This document shows, piece after piece, positions 6,787 to 12,926 of a stretch of 15,559 nt of DNA (position 1 is its first letter; the number at the start of each line of letters is the position of its first letter). The stretch is taken from the NCBI GenBank assembly GCA_021641325.1, contig JAJXPD010000036.1, positions 1-15,559 of the forward strand. Reading direction: 5' to 3'. The notes under the pieces are model-generated. The model was not told the origin of the DNA and ran no database searches. It was given only the letters and a program-made list of their open reading frames with translations. Origin of the DNA: Opitutales bacterium (GTDB taxonomy: Bacteria > Verrucomicrobiota > Verrucomicrobiia > Opitutales > Intestinicryptomonadaceae). Position numbers and translations under genes: made by a program.

Positions 6787-8145
6787 TTAACGCGGGCGGC
6801 ACTCGTAGGGGTTGAGCATGTCGGAGGCGGTAAGCCCGCACTCCCGCGCGGTTTTCAGGCAGTATTCAAGCTTGCCGAAATCGGAGTTGCCGTTGTTGCT
6901 GCCGAATGTGAACTTTACGCCGCGGGCCTTTGCCGCCTTCACAAATTCGGCGTCGGGAATTTTGTAGCGCGCGCTGATTTCCAGCGCCATGCCGCCGCGA
7001 ACCAGAGCGTCGAGCATTTTTGCGCGTCGGGCGGGTGTCCAAAGTTTTGCGTATTCGGGCTGGAGCTCGGCGGGCAGGTATGTCGCGTTGGCGTAGATGT
7101 TGGCGGGTTCGCCGAGCACGCCGCAGATTTTTTCCACAATCATGTCCATGTACTCCTGCCTGTCGCCCACTTTCACTTCGGCGGGAATCCAAAGGTGGAC
7201 GCGCGTTCCGCTTCCATCCTCGAAAGTCATGGCGTCGGTAAAGGCGTAGGCGAATTTTGCGCGGACGGGCTTGGAAATGAGTTTTGTCCACTCGCGCCCC
7301 TCCGCCTGCATTGCGACGATGTACGGCTGCGACTTGTTCTTTTCGAAAAATTCGAGCGCGAGCGAATCCCTATCTATCGGGAAGTCCTTGCCGCAGTTGA
7401 CGGCGATTGCGTAGTTTATGCCGTATTTACGCGACTGTGCTTTCGCCTTTTCGGCGTCGAGGTCTCCTTTAAGGTGGACGTGGTAGTCGAGCACGGGGAA
7501 GTCGGACTGGTGGAGGGCAATGACGCCCTCCGCCGTTTCGGGTTCGGACTGCGCGCGCGCCGCCGATTTTTTGAGCTTCGACACCCTGAAATTTCTTAGC
7601 TCCACAAAGCCGCCCGAATCGCATTTCACGCCGATTGCGCCGTCTCCCAGACGCGCGTTTTTGTTTTGCGGAAGCCTGTACGGATTTTCAGGCTCGGCGT
7701 ACTCCACAAGCTTCTGTCCGTCTACCGAAATTTCAACAAGGTTGCCCGACACCCTCGCGCAAAGCCTCAGCCATTCGCCGTCCGCGCCAACGCGCTTTAC
7801 GACGTTCCGCACTCCGAGCAGACTGCCCGTCTTGCGCCACCACGTTTTCGATTCCGCCGAATTGTCGAGCGCAATTTTGTAGCCTTTCGAGAACGCGGAA
7901 TCGGTGTGGAACGCCACAAAGCCCGTTGTGTTCGGCGACGTGCGGACTTCGCATGAAAGCTCGAAGTCGGCAAACGCACCGCCGTTGTTTTCGGGCGGAA
8001 GCAGCGCGGACGCGCCCCTTTCAAGACGCAGAACGCCGTCGGGCGTCGCCGACGCCCTCCCCGAAACCGTCCACGCACCCGCCGAAGCGGCGTAGGCGCA
8101 GGCGCAACAGGCAATCAATGTCAAAACGGAAGCGATTTTTTTCAT
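6787..8145 (-). CDS. Exported DUF1080 (LamG-like) and PHP metal-dependent hydrolase fusion
   Basis: This 452-residue exported protein joins two domains. A signal peptide occupies about 1-20 (AYA before Ala20); an LIAC at 10-13 looks too close to the N-terminus for a normal lipobox. Residues about 24-190 match the DUF1080/3-keto-disaccharide hydrolase-like jelly-roll: FELSCEVRTSPNTTGFVAFH (61-80), YKIALDN, TGSLLGV, GEWLRL and VEISVDGQKLVEY. Residues about 215-452 match a PHP-type hydrolase: metal-binding DYHVHLKGDL (220-229) and the C-terminal ALEISARYKIP and VKFTFGSNNGN blocks. It therefore probably binds and hydrolyses a carbohydrate-derived or phospho/amide substrate outside the cytoplasm; the substrate is unknown. 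The stand-alone gene is bracketed by the thiH terminator upstream and its own downstream. There is no Shine-Dalgarno. The next start codon upstream would clash with the thiH terminator, so the ATG at 8145 is preferred. Confidence 0.87.
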   Translation of the reverse strand: MKKIASVLTLIACCACAYAASAGAWTVSGRASATPDGVLRLERGASALLPPENNGGAFADFELSCEVRTSPNTTGFVAFHTDSAFSKGYKIALDNSAESKTWWRKTGSLLGVRNVVKRVGADGEWLRLCARVSGNLVEISVDGQKLVEYAEPENPYRLPQNKNARLGDGAIGVKCDSGGFVELRNFRVSKLKKSAARAQSEPETAEGVIALHQSDFPVLDYHVHLKGDLDAEKAKAQSRKYGINYAIAVNCGKDFPIDRDSLALEFFEKNKSQPYIVAMQAEGREWTKLISKPVRAKFAYAFTDAMTFEDGSGTRVHLWIPAEVKVGDRQEYMDMIVEKICGVLGEPANIYANATYLPAELQPEYAKLWTPARRAKMLDALVRGGMALEISARYKIPDAEFVKAAKARGVKFTFGSNNGNSDFGKLEYCLKTARECGLTASDMLNPYECRPR

Positions 8146-8166
8146 ATGAAGCGCTTTTGTTGTTGG

Positions 8167-8186
8167 AAAAAACGCGCCGAAGCGCG
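8167..8186 (-). terminator. Rho-independent terminator with UUCG tetraloop, end of the thi operon
   Basis: On the minus strand CGCGC (8186-8182), loop TTCG (8181-8178) and GCGCG (8177-8173) form a very stable C(UUCG)G hairpin followed by six T residues (8172-8167). It sits 7 bases after the thiH stop and 21 bases ahead of the DUF1080-PHP start, cleanly separating the two units. Confidence 0.9.
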
Positions 8187-8193
8187 GGAAAAC

Positions 8194-9333
8194 CTACTCC
8201 GCGCCGCGCGACACAAACGCCGTGTCGAAGTCTTTCCAGACGGGGTCGAGCCCGTGTTTTTTCAGGGCTTCGGCGAACTCCGCGGGCGTGCGGCCGTCGT
8301 CGATATGGAACTGCTCGCCGCTTTCCTCGCGGTCGGCGTATCCGCCGGGCTTGGTGCTGCTGAACGCGCTCATCTGGGTTACGCCCAAGCCCATGAGTCC
8401 GTCGCGAAGTTTTCTGCTTTCGCGCGTGGAGACCACAATCGCAAGGCGGCTGAGGAAAATCCTGAGGGCGCATGTCGTCAAGACAAGCTCGCGGTCGGTG
8501 GGAATGTTCTGCGGAAGCGGAACGTAGCCGCTTGCGGCGGGGCGCATGCGCGGCAGGCTTATCGAAACCTGCGACCTCCACGCCTTGTGCATTAAAAACA
8601 TTGCGTGAAGCGCGACCGCAAGCACCTCGAAGCGCCATTCGTTGACGCCCAAAAGGGGGCCCAAGCCGAGCTTGCGCATGCCCGCCTCCGCGCCGCGTTC
8701 GGGCGTGCCGAGACGCCACCAGAACACCGATTTCGGCCCCGACGGGTGGAGCGTGGGGTACACCTTTTCGTCGTATGTTTCCTGAAAGACCGTAAGCCCC
8801 TCGCAACCCGTGTCGACGTACTTTTTGTAGTCTACCACGCGCGACGGCGCGATTTCAATCGAGACCGACGGCATGCGCTTTATCGCGATGTCGATGACGT
8901 CCGCCATGTAGCCCGACGAAACAAGCTTGGGGTTCTCGGCGGCTACAAGCAAAATGTTGCGGAATCCGAGCCTGTAAATAGCCTCGACCTCGCGTTCGAC
9001 CTCTTCGAGCGAAAGAGTGCGGCGTTCTATCGAATGCCTGTGCGCAAAGCCGCAGTAGACGCAGTTGTTTATGCACTCGTTGCTGACGTAAAGCGGCGCG
9101 AACATGCGCATTGTGCGCCCGAAATATTTGCGCGTGATTGCCGCGGAAAGCTGCGCCATCTGCTCCAAATAGGCTTCGGCGGCGGGCGAAATCAGCGCGG
9201 CGAACTCTTCGAGCGTGTCGGCATGCCCCTTGCGCAAAATGTGCTCGACCTCACGCGCGGAAGTTTTGCGCGAAATTTCCGAAAGCGCGTGCAGGTCGCG
9301 GCTGCGCAACTCCTCCAAAAAAGTGTCCTTCAT
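8194..9333 (-). CDS. thiH: 2-iminoacetate synthase ThiH (tyrosine lyase, radical SAM)
   Basis: ThiH splits tyrosine with a 5'-deoxyadenosyl radical into p-cresol and dehydroglycine (2-iminoacetate), the C-N unit for the thiamine thiazole made by ThiG. The 379-residue length is normal. The 4Fe-4S motif C-x3-C-x2-C is at Cys87, 91 and 94 in NECINNCVYCGF. Family blocks include LLVAAENPK, TVFQETYDEKVY, HPSGPKSVFWWRL, LGPLLGVNEWR, ISLPRMRPA and, near the C-terminus, SAFSSTKPGGY and the EQFHIDDGRTP motif. The gene starts 6 bases after the thiG stop, so the two are co-transcribed and make a functional pair. Use of ThiH rather than the oxygen-dependent glycine oxidase ThiO fits an anaerobic or facultative lifestyle. 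Confidence 0.96.
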   Translation of the reverse strand: MKDTFLEELRSRDLHALSEISRKTSAREVEHILRKGHADTLEEFAALISPAAEAYLEQMAQLSAAITRKYFGRTMRMFAPLYVSNECINNCVYCGFAHRHSIERRTLSLEEVEREVEAIYRLGFRNILLVAAENPKLVSSGYMADVIDIAIKRMPSVSIEIAPSRVVDYKKYVDTGCEGLTVFQETYDEKVYPTLHPSGPKSVFWWRLGTPERGAEAGMRKLGLGPLLGVNEWRFEVLAVALHAMFLMHKAWRSQVSISLPRMRPAASGYVPLPQNIPTDRELVLTTCALRIFLSRLAIVVSTRESRKLRDGLMGLGVTQMSAFSSTKPGGYADREESGEQFHIDDGRTPAEFAEALKKHGLDPVWKDFDTAFVSRGAE

Positions 9334-9339
9334 TGCGGT

Positions 9340-10125
9340 CTACTCCAAGAATCCCGTAAGAGGGCTTGTCGCCGAAGCGAAAACCCCGCGTTCGAACGAC
9401 GCAGTGAGCTTTGCCGTGCGCCCAGCCTCGACCGCCTCCGCAAACGCCTTCGCCATCGCGACGGGGTCGGACGCAGCCGCAACCGCAGTGTTTATCATGA
9501 CGGCTGCCGCCCCCATTTCCATAGCCTCCGCCGCATGCGACGGAAGCCCTATGCCCGCGTCTACTACAACGGGGACGTCGCACTGCTCTATGATTATTTC
9601 GACCTGTCCGCGCGTCTCGACGCCCCTGTTTGTGCCGATTGGCGCGCCCAGCGGCATGACGGCGACCGCGCCCGCGTCTTGGAGGCGGAGCGCAAGAACG
9701 GGATCGGCATTGATGTACGCCATCACCTTGAAGCCGTCTTTCGAAAGGATTTTCGTGGCTTCGAGGGTGTCGATGGGGTCGGGAAGAAGGTAGTTCGGGT
9801 CGGGGTGGATTTCGAGCTTCACGAAATCGCCGAAGCCCGCGGCGCGTCCGAGCCGCGCAATTCTCACTGCCTCGTCGGCGTTCACCGCGCCAGATGTATT
9901 GGGCAGAACGAGGTACTTGTCGGGTTCGAGCCATTCGGCGATGTCCGCCGACGCGTCCGAACCTCCGCCAAGATTTGCGCGCTTCAACGCGACCGTCGCG
10001 ACCGACGCGCCGCTCTGCGCAAGCGCGTCCCTCATTACCTGCGGCGACGAGAACTTTCCCGTGCCGAGAAAAAGGCGGGAGGAGAACTCCCTGCCGCCTA
10101 TCGTCAATTTATCGTCTTTGTACAT
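9340..10125 (-). CDS. thiG: Thiazole synthase ThiG
   Basis: ThiG condenses 1-deoxy-D-xylulose 5-phosphate, dehydroglycine and sulfur from ThiS-thiocarboxylate into the thiazole phosphate of thiamine. The 261-residue TIM-barrel protein is full length and well conserved: LFLGTGKFSS at 18-27, NTSGA at 76-80, FVKLEIHPD at 101-109 with the Schiff-base Lys at 103, YINADPVL, MPLGAPIGTNRG (the phosphate-binding loop), and VVDAGIGLPSHAAEAMEMG followed by NTAVA. It lies 36 bases after the Cdd1-like gene and 6 bases before thiH. No thiS, thiF, thiE or thiC is in the window, so the sulfur carrier must be encoded elsewhere. I looked for a TPP riboswitch (CUGAGA core) ahead of it and saw none; expression seems to depend on the coaX operon. 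Confidence 0.96.
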   Translation of the reverse strand: MYKDDKLTIGGREFSSRLFLGTGKFSSPQVMRDALAQSGASVATVALKRANLGGGSDASADIAEWLEPDKYLVLPNTSGAVNADEAVRIARLGRAAGFGDFVKLEIHPDPNYLLPDPIDTLEATKILSKDGFKVMAYINADPVLALRLQDAGAVAVMPLGAPIGTNRGVETRGQVEIIIEQCDVPVVVDAGIGLPSHAAEAMEMGAAAVMINTAVAAASDPVAMAKAFAEAVEAGRTAKLTASFERGVFASATSPLTGFLE

Positions 10126-10161
10126 ATTTGGTCAAATTTTGCGATTTTTCCGCGCAGCGCA

Positions 10162-10407
10162 TTATTCCTGCGCGTCGGCGAAATCGACCGCGATTTTCAA
10201 AAATTTCAGAATATCGTCGGGAATCGTCGGGCGTTTTTTGCGGGCGTCGGCGAGGAGCGATTCGGGGTCGCGCCCGCGAAGCTCGTAAATTTCGCGCACG
10301 CCGATGTCGAGCAGCACGCGCGCCGCGCGTACGTCCATGCGCGGAATCCGCATGAACGGGCTGTTGAGCGCGCCGTAGTCCGTCTTTTTTTTGCGCTCGC
10401 GAACCAT
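10162..10407 (-). CDS. Helix-hairpin-helix protein, Cdd1/'pathogenicity locus'-like
   Basis: This 81-residue cytosolic protein resembles the short Cdd1 (Pfam 'Pathogenicity locus') family, a helix-hairpin-helix variant of unknown role that may bind nucleic acid. The supporting pattern is IPRMDVRAARVLLDIGVREI (21-40), matching the usual 'IPGIG-x-x-x-A-x-x-L-x-x-LGI' hairpin, then YELRGRDPESLL (41-52) and a closing helix DDILKFLKIAVDFA (64-77) at the position of the family's 'VLYVFRCAVYFA' block. The Cys of many members is absent, and the hairpin has RMD where PGIG is usual, so DNA-backbone binding may be weakened. The N-terminus is basic (MVRERKKK). It begins 1 base after the TPR gene's stop, so it is almost certainly translationally coupled and in the coaX-thiH operon. 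Confidence 0.72.
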   Translation of the reverse strand: MVRERKKKTDYGALNSPFMRIPRMDVRAARVLLDIGVREIYELRGRDPESLLADARKKRPTIPDDILKFLKIAVDFADAQE

Positions 10408-10408
10408 C

Positions 10409-11593
10409 TTATTTTTTTGCGGGCTTTGCCGCGGCGAGCCTCTTTGCGACCTCCGCCGAACGCTTGTCGGAGGAGTATTTTTTCACGCCGTCTTCGAGAA
10501 GCTTTGAAACCGCTTCGTCGGCGTAGAGGGGCGCGGAGTTTTTGCCGAGCGCGCCGTAGTAGAAAGCGTCGGCGGAGTCGTCGCGCCCCACCGAGCAGCG
10601 CACAAGCTCCGCGAGAACCGCGGGAGCGGGATCCACTTCGCCCGAAAGCGGCTTGAACATTTCCCAAACGGCGCGGTTGCGCGAGAGCAGGAAAAGGTCT
10701 ATGCCGTCGGAAACCGCCGCCTTTTCGCCCGCCTTGTACGCCTTCATGATGTAGTTTGCAGCTCCCATGATGTCGCCCGTGCGGTAGGCAACCAAGCCCA
10801 TTCCGCGCAGGGCGAGCCTGTTGTTGGGCTCGGCGGCGAGAATCTTTTTATACGCAGGCAGCGCAACAGTCCAAAGCTCGGCGAGAGCCGCCGCGCGGGC
10901 GGGCACCGCGAGAGCGGACACCGGCCACATGTCGCGCGTTGCCAGATACAGGCGCAAAACCGTGGACATTCCGTCGGGCGTCGCGCTTTCGAGAATGCTT
11001 CGGGCGTCAACGCCTGCGAGGACTTTCTGGACAAGCTCCCTGTCGAAGTTCTTTCTGTCGCGCCCCGCGTAGAACATCACCACGTTCAGAGCCTCCAAAT
11101 TCGTCTTGGCAAGCTTTTCGAGGACGGGCAGAAGCGGCTTAACTTCGTCGGCTTTGTTCGCCATGATGTACGCGCTTCCGAGAAACACGTTCGACTTCTC
11201 GTCGCCCGCGGCGATTGCCGTTTTGTAGTAGCGCATCGCGGTGTCGAAATCTTTCGACAGCAGGCTTATCGTGCCGAGAGTTCTGAGGGCGCGGATATTT
11301 TTCGGCGAGGTTTTCAGAAAAGACTCGAACGCCGCCTTCGACTTCGGAATGTCGCCGAAGCTCAGGTAGCAGACCGCGACGGGCAGAAGCTGGTCGGGCT
11401 TGTACGCGGCGGGGTTCGCCTCGTAGTCGCGCAGAAGGGCCGCGTTCGCCGCCTTGTCGGCAAACACCGCGTTCGACTCGAAAAGTTCGGTCTTCGAAAA
11501 GTCCGCCTTGTTTTTGAGAAGTTCGGGCGACGGGTTTCCGAACGAAACCGATGCCAGCGAAGCCAATATAAATGCAGTCAAAATCTTTTTCAT
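10409..11593 (-). CDS. Exported TPR-repeat protein
   Basis: This 394-residue protein has a signal peptide (about 1-19, ending SFG before Asn20) and should be periplasmic. TPR helices are clear in two blocks. At about 65-160 the units read QLLPVAVCYLSFGDIPKSKAA, IRALRTLGTISLLSKDFDTA and NVFLGSAYIMANKADEV. At about 240-300 they read PAYKKILAAEPNNRLALRGM and AYRTGDIMGAANYIMKAYKAG. The C-terminus is Lys/Ala-rich and ends AAAKPAKK. TPR solenoids mediate protein contacts; no enzymatic motif is visible and the partner is unknown. The gene starts 3 bases after coaX ends and stops 1 base before the Cdd1-like gene, so an envelope protein is embedded between two cofactor-synthesis steps. The link may be only shared expression. 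Confidence 0.88.
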   Translation of the reverse strand: MKKILTAFILASLASVSFGNPSPELLKNKADFSKTELFESNAVFADKAANAALLRDYEANPAAYKPDQLLPVAVCYLSFGDIPKSKAAFESFLKTSPKNIRALRTLGTISLLSKDFDTAMRYYKTAIAAGDEKSNVFLGSAYIMANKADEVKPLLPVLEKLAKTNLEALNVVMFYAGRDRKNFDRELVQKVLAGVDARSILESATPDGMSTVLRLYLATRDMWPVSALAVPARAAALAELWTVALPAYKKILAAEPNNRLALRGMGLVAYRTGDIMGAANYIMKAYKAGEKAAVSDGIDLFLLSRNRAVWEMFKPLSGEVDPAPAVLAELVRCSVGRDDSADAFYYGALGKNSAPLYADEAVSKLLEDGVKKYSSDKRSAEVAKRLAAAKPAKK

Positions 11594-11596
11594 ATT

Positions 11597-12367
11597 CTAT
11601 ATTTTTTCCGTGTTCAAAAGGTACGACCTTGCCAAACCCAAGTTTGCAAGATTGGACTCGATTTTCCTGTCTGCAAGCCATTTTTTAGGAAGAAGCCCAA
11701 CGCTCCCCCCCGTGAAAACCGTGCGCTCCGCCGCGCTCCCGCCGCCGAAGAAGTCGCGCTCGATGTCTGCGATAATCCCGTCGGCAAGCTTGCAAAAGCC
11801 CTTCACGCAGCCGACGTGCATTGCCGAAACCGTGTCCCTGCCGATGCTCGCCCCGTAGTCGGCGTCGGCGGGGTTTATTTTGGGCAGCTGCGCCGCGCGT
11901 TCGTTGAGATACTCCGCAAACGCGTGCATTCCGGGGGCGATTGCCCCGCCCGCATATTTCCCGCGCGAATCGACCAAATCAATCGTGACCGCAGTCCCCA
12001 TGTCCACCACGATGTACGGCGGCTCGAAAAACAGCCCCGCGCCGACGGCGTCGGCAATTCTGTCCTGCCCCAACTGGGCGGGATTGGGCAGGTCTATTTC
12101 GATGGGCGACGTTTCGTGCGAGAGCCTGAAAGACCCCCGCCCGTCAAGAACTTCCGAAAGCGCGTCCGAGTATTTCGGCACTACGGAGCACCATGCCGCG
12201 GCGTCCGCGCCGCTTGCGTCGAGCAGGCGTTCTTCGGCGAAAATCCGCGCAAAGTCCGCGCTCATGTAGTCCGCCGACGAAAGTATTTCGTACTTTCCGC
12301 CGCTTGCGGAAACGAGCGCGCAGTGCGTGCGCGTGTTGCCGATGTCTATTGTATAAACGGAATCCAT
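11597..12367 (-). CDS. coaX: Type III pantothenate kinase CoaX
   Basis: CoaX phosphorylates pantothenate, the first committed step of coenzyme A synthesis, and unlike the type I enzyme is typically insensitive to CoA feedback and needs K+ or NH4+. The 256-residue protein is full length, with the ASKHA-fold motifs in order: DIGNTRT at 8-14 (phosphate loop), LGQDRIADAVGA at 99-110 with the catalytic-type Asp102, VVDMGTAVTID at 120-130, GGAIAPGM at 140-147, and FTGGSVGLLP near the C-terminus. It heads the minus-strand operon with the TPR protein, the Cdd1-like protein, thiG and thiH. There is no Shine-Dalgarno, and a terminator-like hairpin ends only 17 bases before the ATG, so its promoter must lie in or before that hairpin, or the mRNA must read through it. 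Confidence 0.95.
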   Translation of the reverse strand: MDSVYTIDIGNTRTHCALVSASGGKYEILSSADYMSADFARIFAEERLLDASGADAAAWCSVVPKYSDALSEVLDGRGSFRLSHETSPIEIDLPNPAQLGQDRIADAVGAGLFFEPPYIVVDMGTAVTIDLVDSRGKYAGGAIAPGMHAFAEYLNERAAQLPKINPADADYGASIGRDTVSAMHVGCVKGFCKLADGIIADIERDFFGGGSAAERTVFTGGSVGLLPKKWLADRKIESNLANLGLARSYLLNTEKI

Positions 12368-12384
12368 GTGTCGAATCGGGGGAT

Positions 12385-12446
12385 AAAAAAACGCTCCGAC
12401 GATATATCGACAGCCGACCTGCGGCGGTTCGAACGACGGAGCGTTT
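12385..12446 (-). terminator. Terminator-like hairpin directly before coaX
   Basis: On the minus strand AAACGCTCCG (12446-12437) pairs perfectly with CGGAGCGTTT (12398-12389), extended by 2 bp beyond one mismatch. The large loop has its own small GCCG/CGGC stem, and the T run (12391-12385) completes a rho-independent signal. It closes the small-lipoprotein transcript, but its end is 17 bases from the coaX start, so it could also act as an attenuator for the coaX-thiH operon. Confidence 0.72.
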
Positions 12447-12455
12447 AGGCAAATG

Positions 12456-12491
12456 CCGCGCGGAGCATGTGGAGGTAGCCCGTCCGCGCGG
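12456..12491 (-). other. Second stem-loop downstream of the small lipoprotein
   Basis: CCGCGCGGA (12456-12464) and TCCGCGCGG (12483-12491) form a perfect 9-bp GC-rich stem with an 18-nt loop. On the minus strand the loop reads CGGGCTACCTCCACATGC. There is no T run, so it is not itself a terminator. It starts about 16 bases after the lipoprotein stop and precedes the terminator hairpin. It may protect the 3' end from exonucleases or be part of a small 3' RNA. Confidence 0.55.
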
Positions 12492-12506
12492 AAAATTCCC
12501 GAAATA

Positions 12507-12764
12507 TTAGTAGTCTTCGATTGAGATGAGACCCCAGAGGAACTGGGTTCTGTCGCCGGAAGGCAGTTCCATGCCGCAAGCGTCGTCCGTGCGGACGGTC
12601 ATCGACGTGGGAGACGAGGGGGCAAAGCAGGCGGGTTCGTAGGTGTAGAGACCGAAAACCGTGCTTTTCTGGTGCGCCGTGGTTTCGTCCGCCACATTGC
12701 AGCCTGAGAGCAGAGCCGCGCCTGCGGCAATCAAAGTAAGAAAAACTGTATTACGAAGTTTCAT
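12507..12764 (-). CDS. Small lipoprotein, 85 residues
   Basis: The product has a lipoprotein leader: MKLRNT, a hydrophobic stretch, and lipobox LSGC with Cys at 22 followed by Asn. The mature part is about 64 residues, holds two further Cys (in PACFAPSS and DDACGMEL) that could form a disulfide, is otherwise Thr/Ser-rich, and ends in a hydrophobic FLWGLISIEDY. I recognise no family. A GTG at 12773 would add three residues, but the ATG at 12764 gives a normal leader and lies exactly 7 nt after a predicted -10. Its own promoter has an A-tract upstream and its own terminator follows, suggesting a monocistronic, strongly expressed envelope protein. Confidence 0.75.
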   Translation of the reverse strand: MKLRNTVFLTLIAAGAALLSGCNVADETTAHQKSTVFGLYTYEPACFAPSSPTSMTVRTDDACGMELPSGDRTQFLWGLISIEDY

Positions 12765-12771
12765 AGAATCC

Positions 12772-12799
12772 ACTGTATGTTCGGCGCGTCCAAATGCAA
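12772..12799 (-). promoter_or_regulatory. Predicted promoter of the small lipoprotein, leaderless, with A-tract UP element
   Basis: On the minus strand TTGCAT (12799-12794), a 16-nt spacer, and TACAGT (12777-12772) precede the ATG by 7 nt. Immediately upstream of the -35, bases 12804-12819 read on the minus strand as A8-T-A7, like an UP element. The predicted transcript starts at or next to the A of the start codon. Confidence 0.5.
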
Positions 12800-12847
12800 C
12801 TCATTTTTTTATTTTTTTTCGGAAACTTTCGGATAGCTGTTGCATTT
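12792..12847. repeat. 9-bp inverted repeat spanning two divergent -35 elements
   Basis: AAATGCAAC (12792-12800) and GTTGCATTT (12839-12847) are perfect inverted copies 38 bases apart. Each contains the predicted -35 of one divergent promoter, with T8-rich tracts between them. The repeat may be a regulator-binding dyad or simply two copies of the same -35 context. Confidence 0.6.
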
Positions 12848-12867
12848 AATAGTACTGAGACTATACA
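12840..12867 (+). promoter_or_regulatory. Predicted promoter of the secretin operon
   Basis: TTGCAT at 12840-12845, a 16-nt spacer, and TATACA at 12862-12867 (4 of 6 with the -10). Transcription would start near 12874, giving a leader of about 53 nt with a GC-rich self-complementary stretch (CGCGCG repeats near 12880-12897). No Shine-Dalgarno precedes the ATG at 12927. Confidence 0.5.
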
Positions 12868-12926
12868 TTTCGGACTTTCGCGCGCAATAGCCGCGCGGGG
12901 CAAAAATACACATTTACCACATTGCA

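Noticed and set aside
10126..10161. Possible TPP riboswitch before thiG.
   Set aside because: The gap is only 36 bases and contains no CUGAGA-type core or room for the aptamer; the region before coaX also lacks it.
8605..10656. A 683-codon plus-strand open frame antisense to thiH, thiG and the two genes upstream of them.
   Set aside because: It is Arg/His-rich and has no recognisable domain, and its length reflects GC-rich codon structure opposite well-supported enzymes.
12765..12773. GTG start adding three residues to the small lipoprotein.
   Set aside because: The ATG at 12764 gives a standard leader, and the GTG would overlap the predicted -10.
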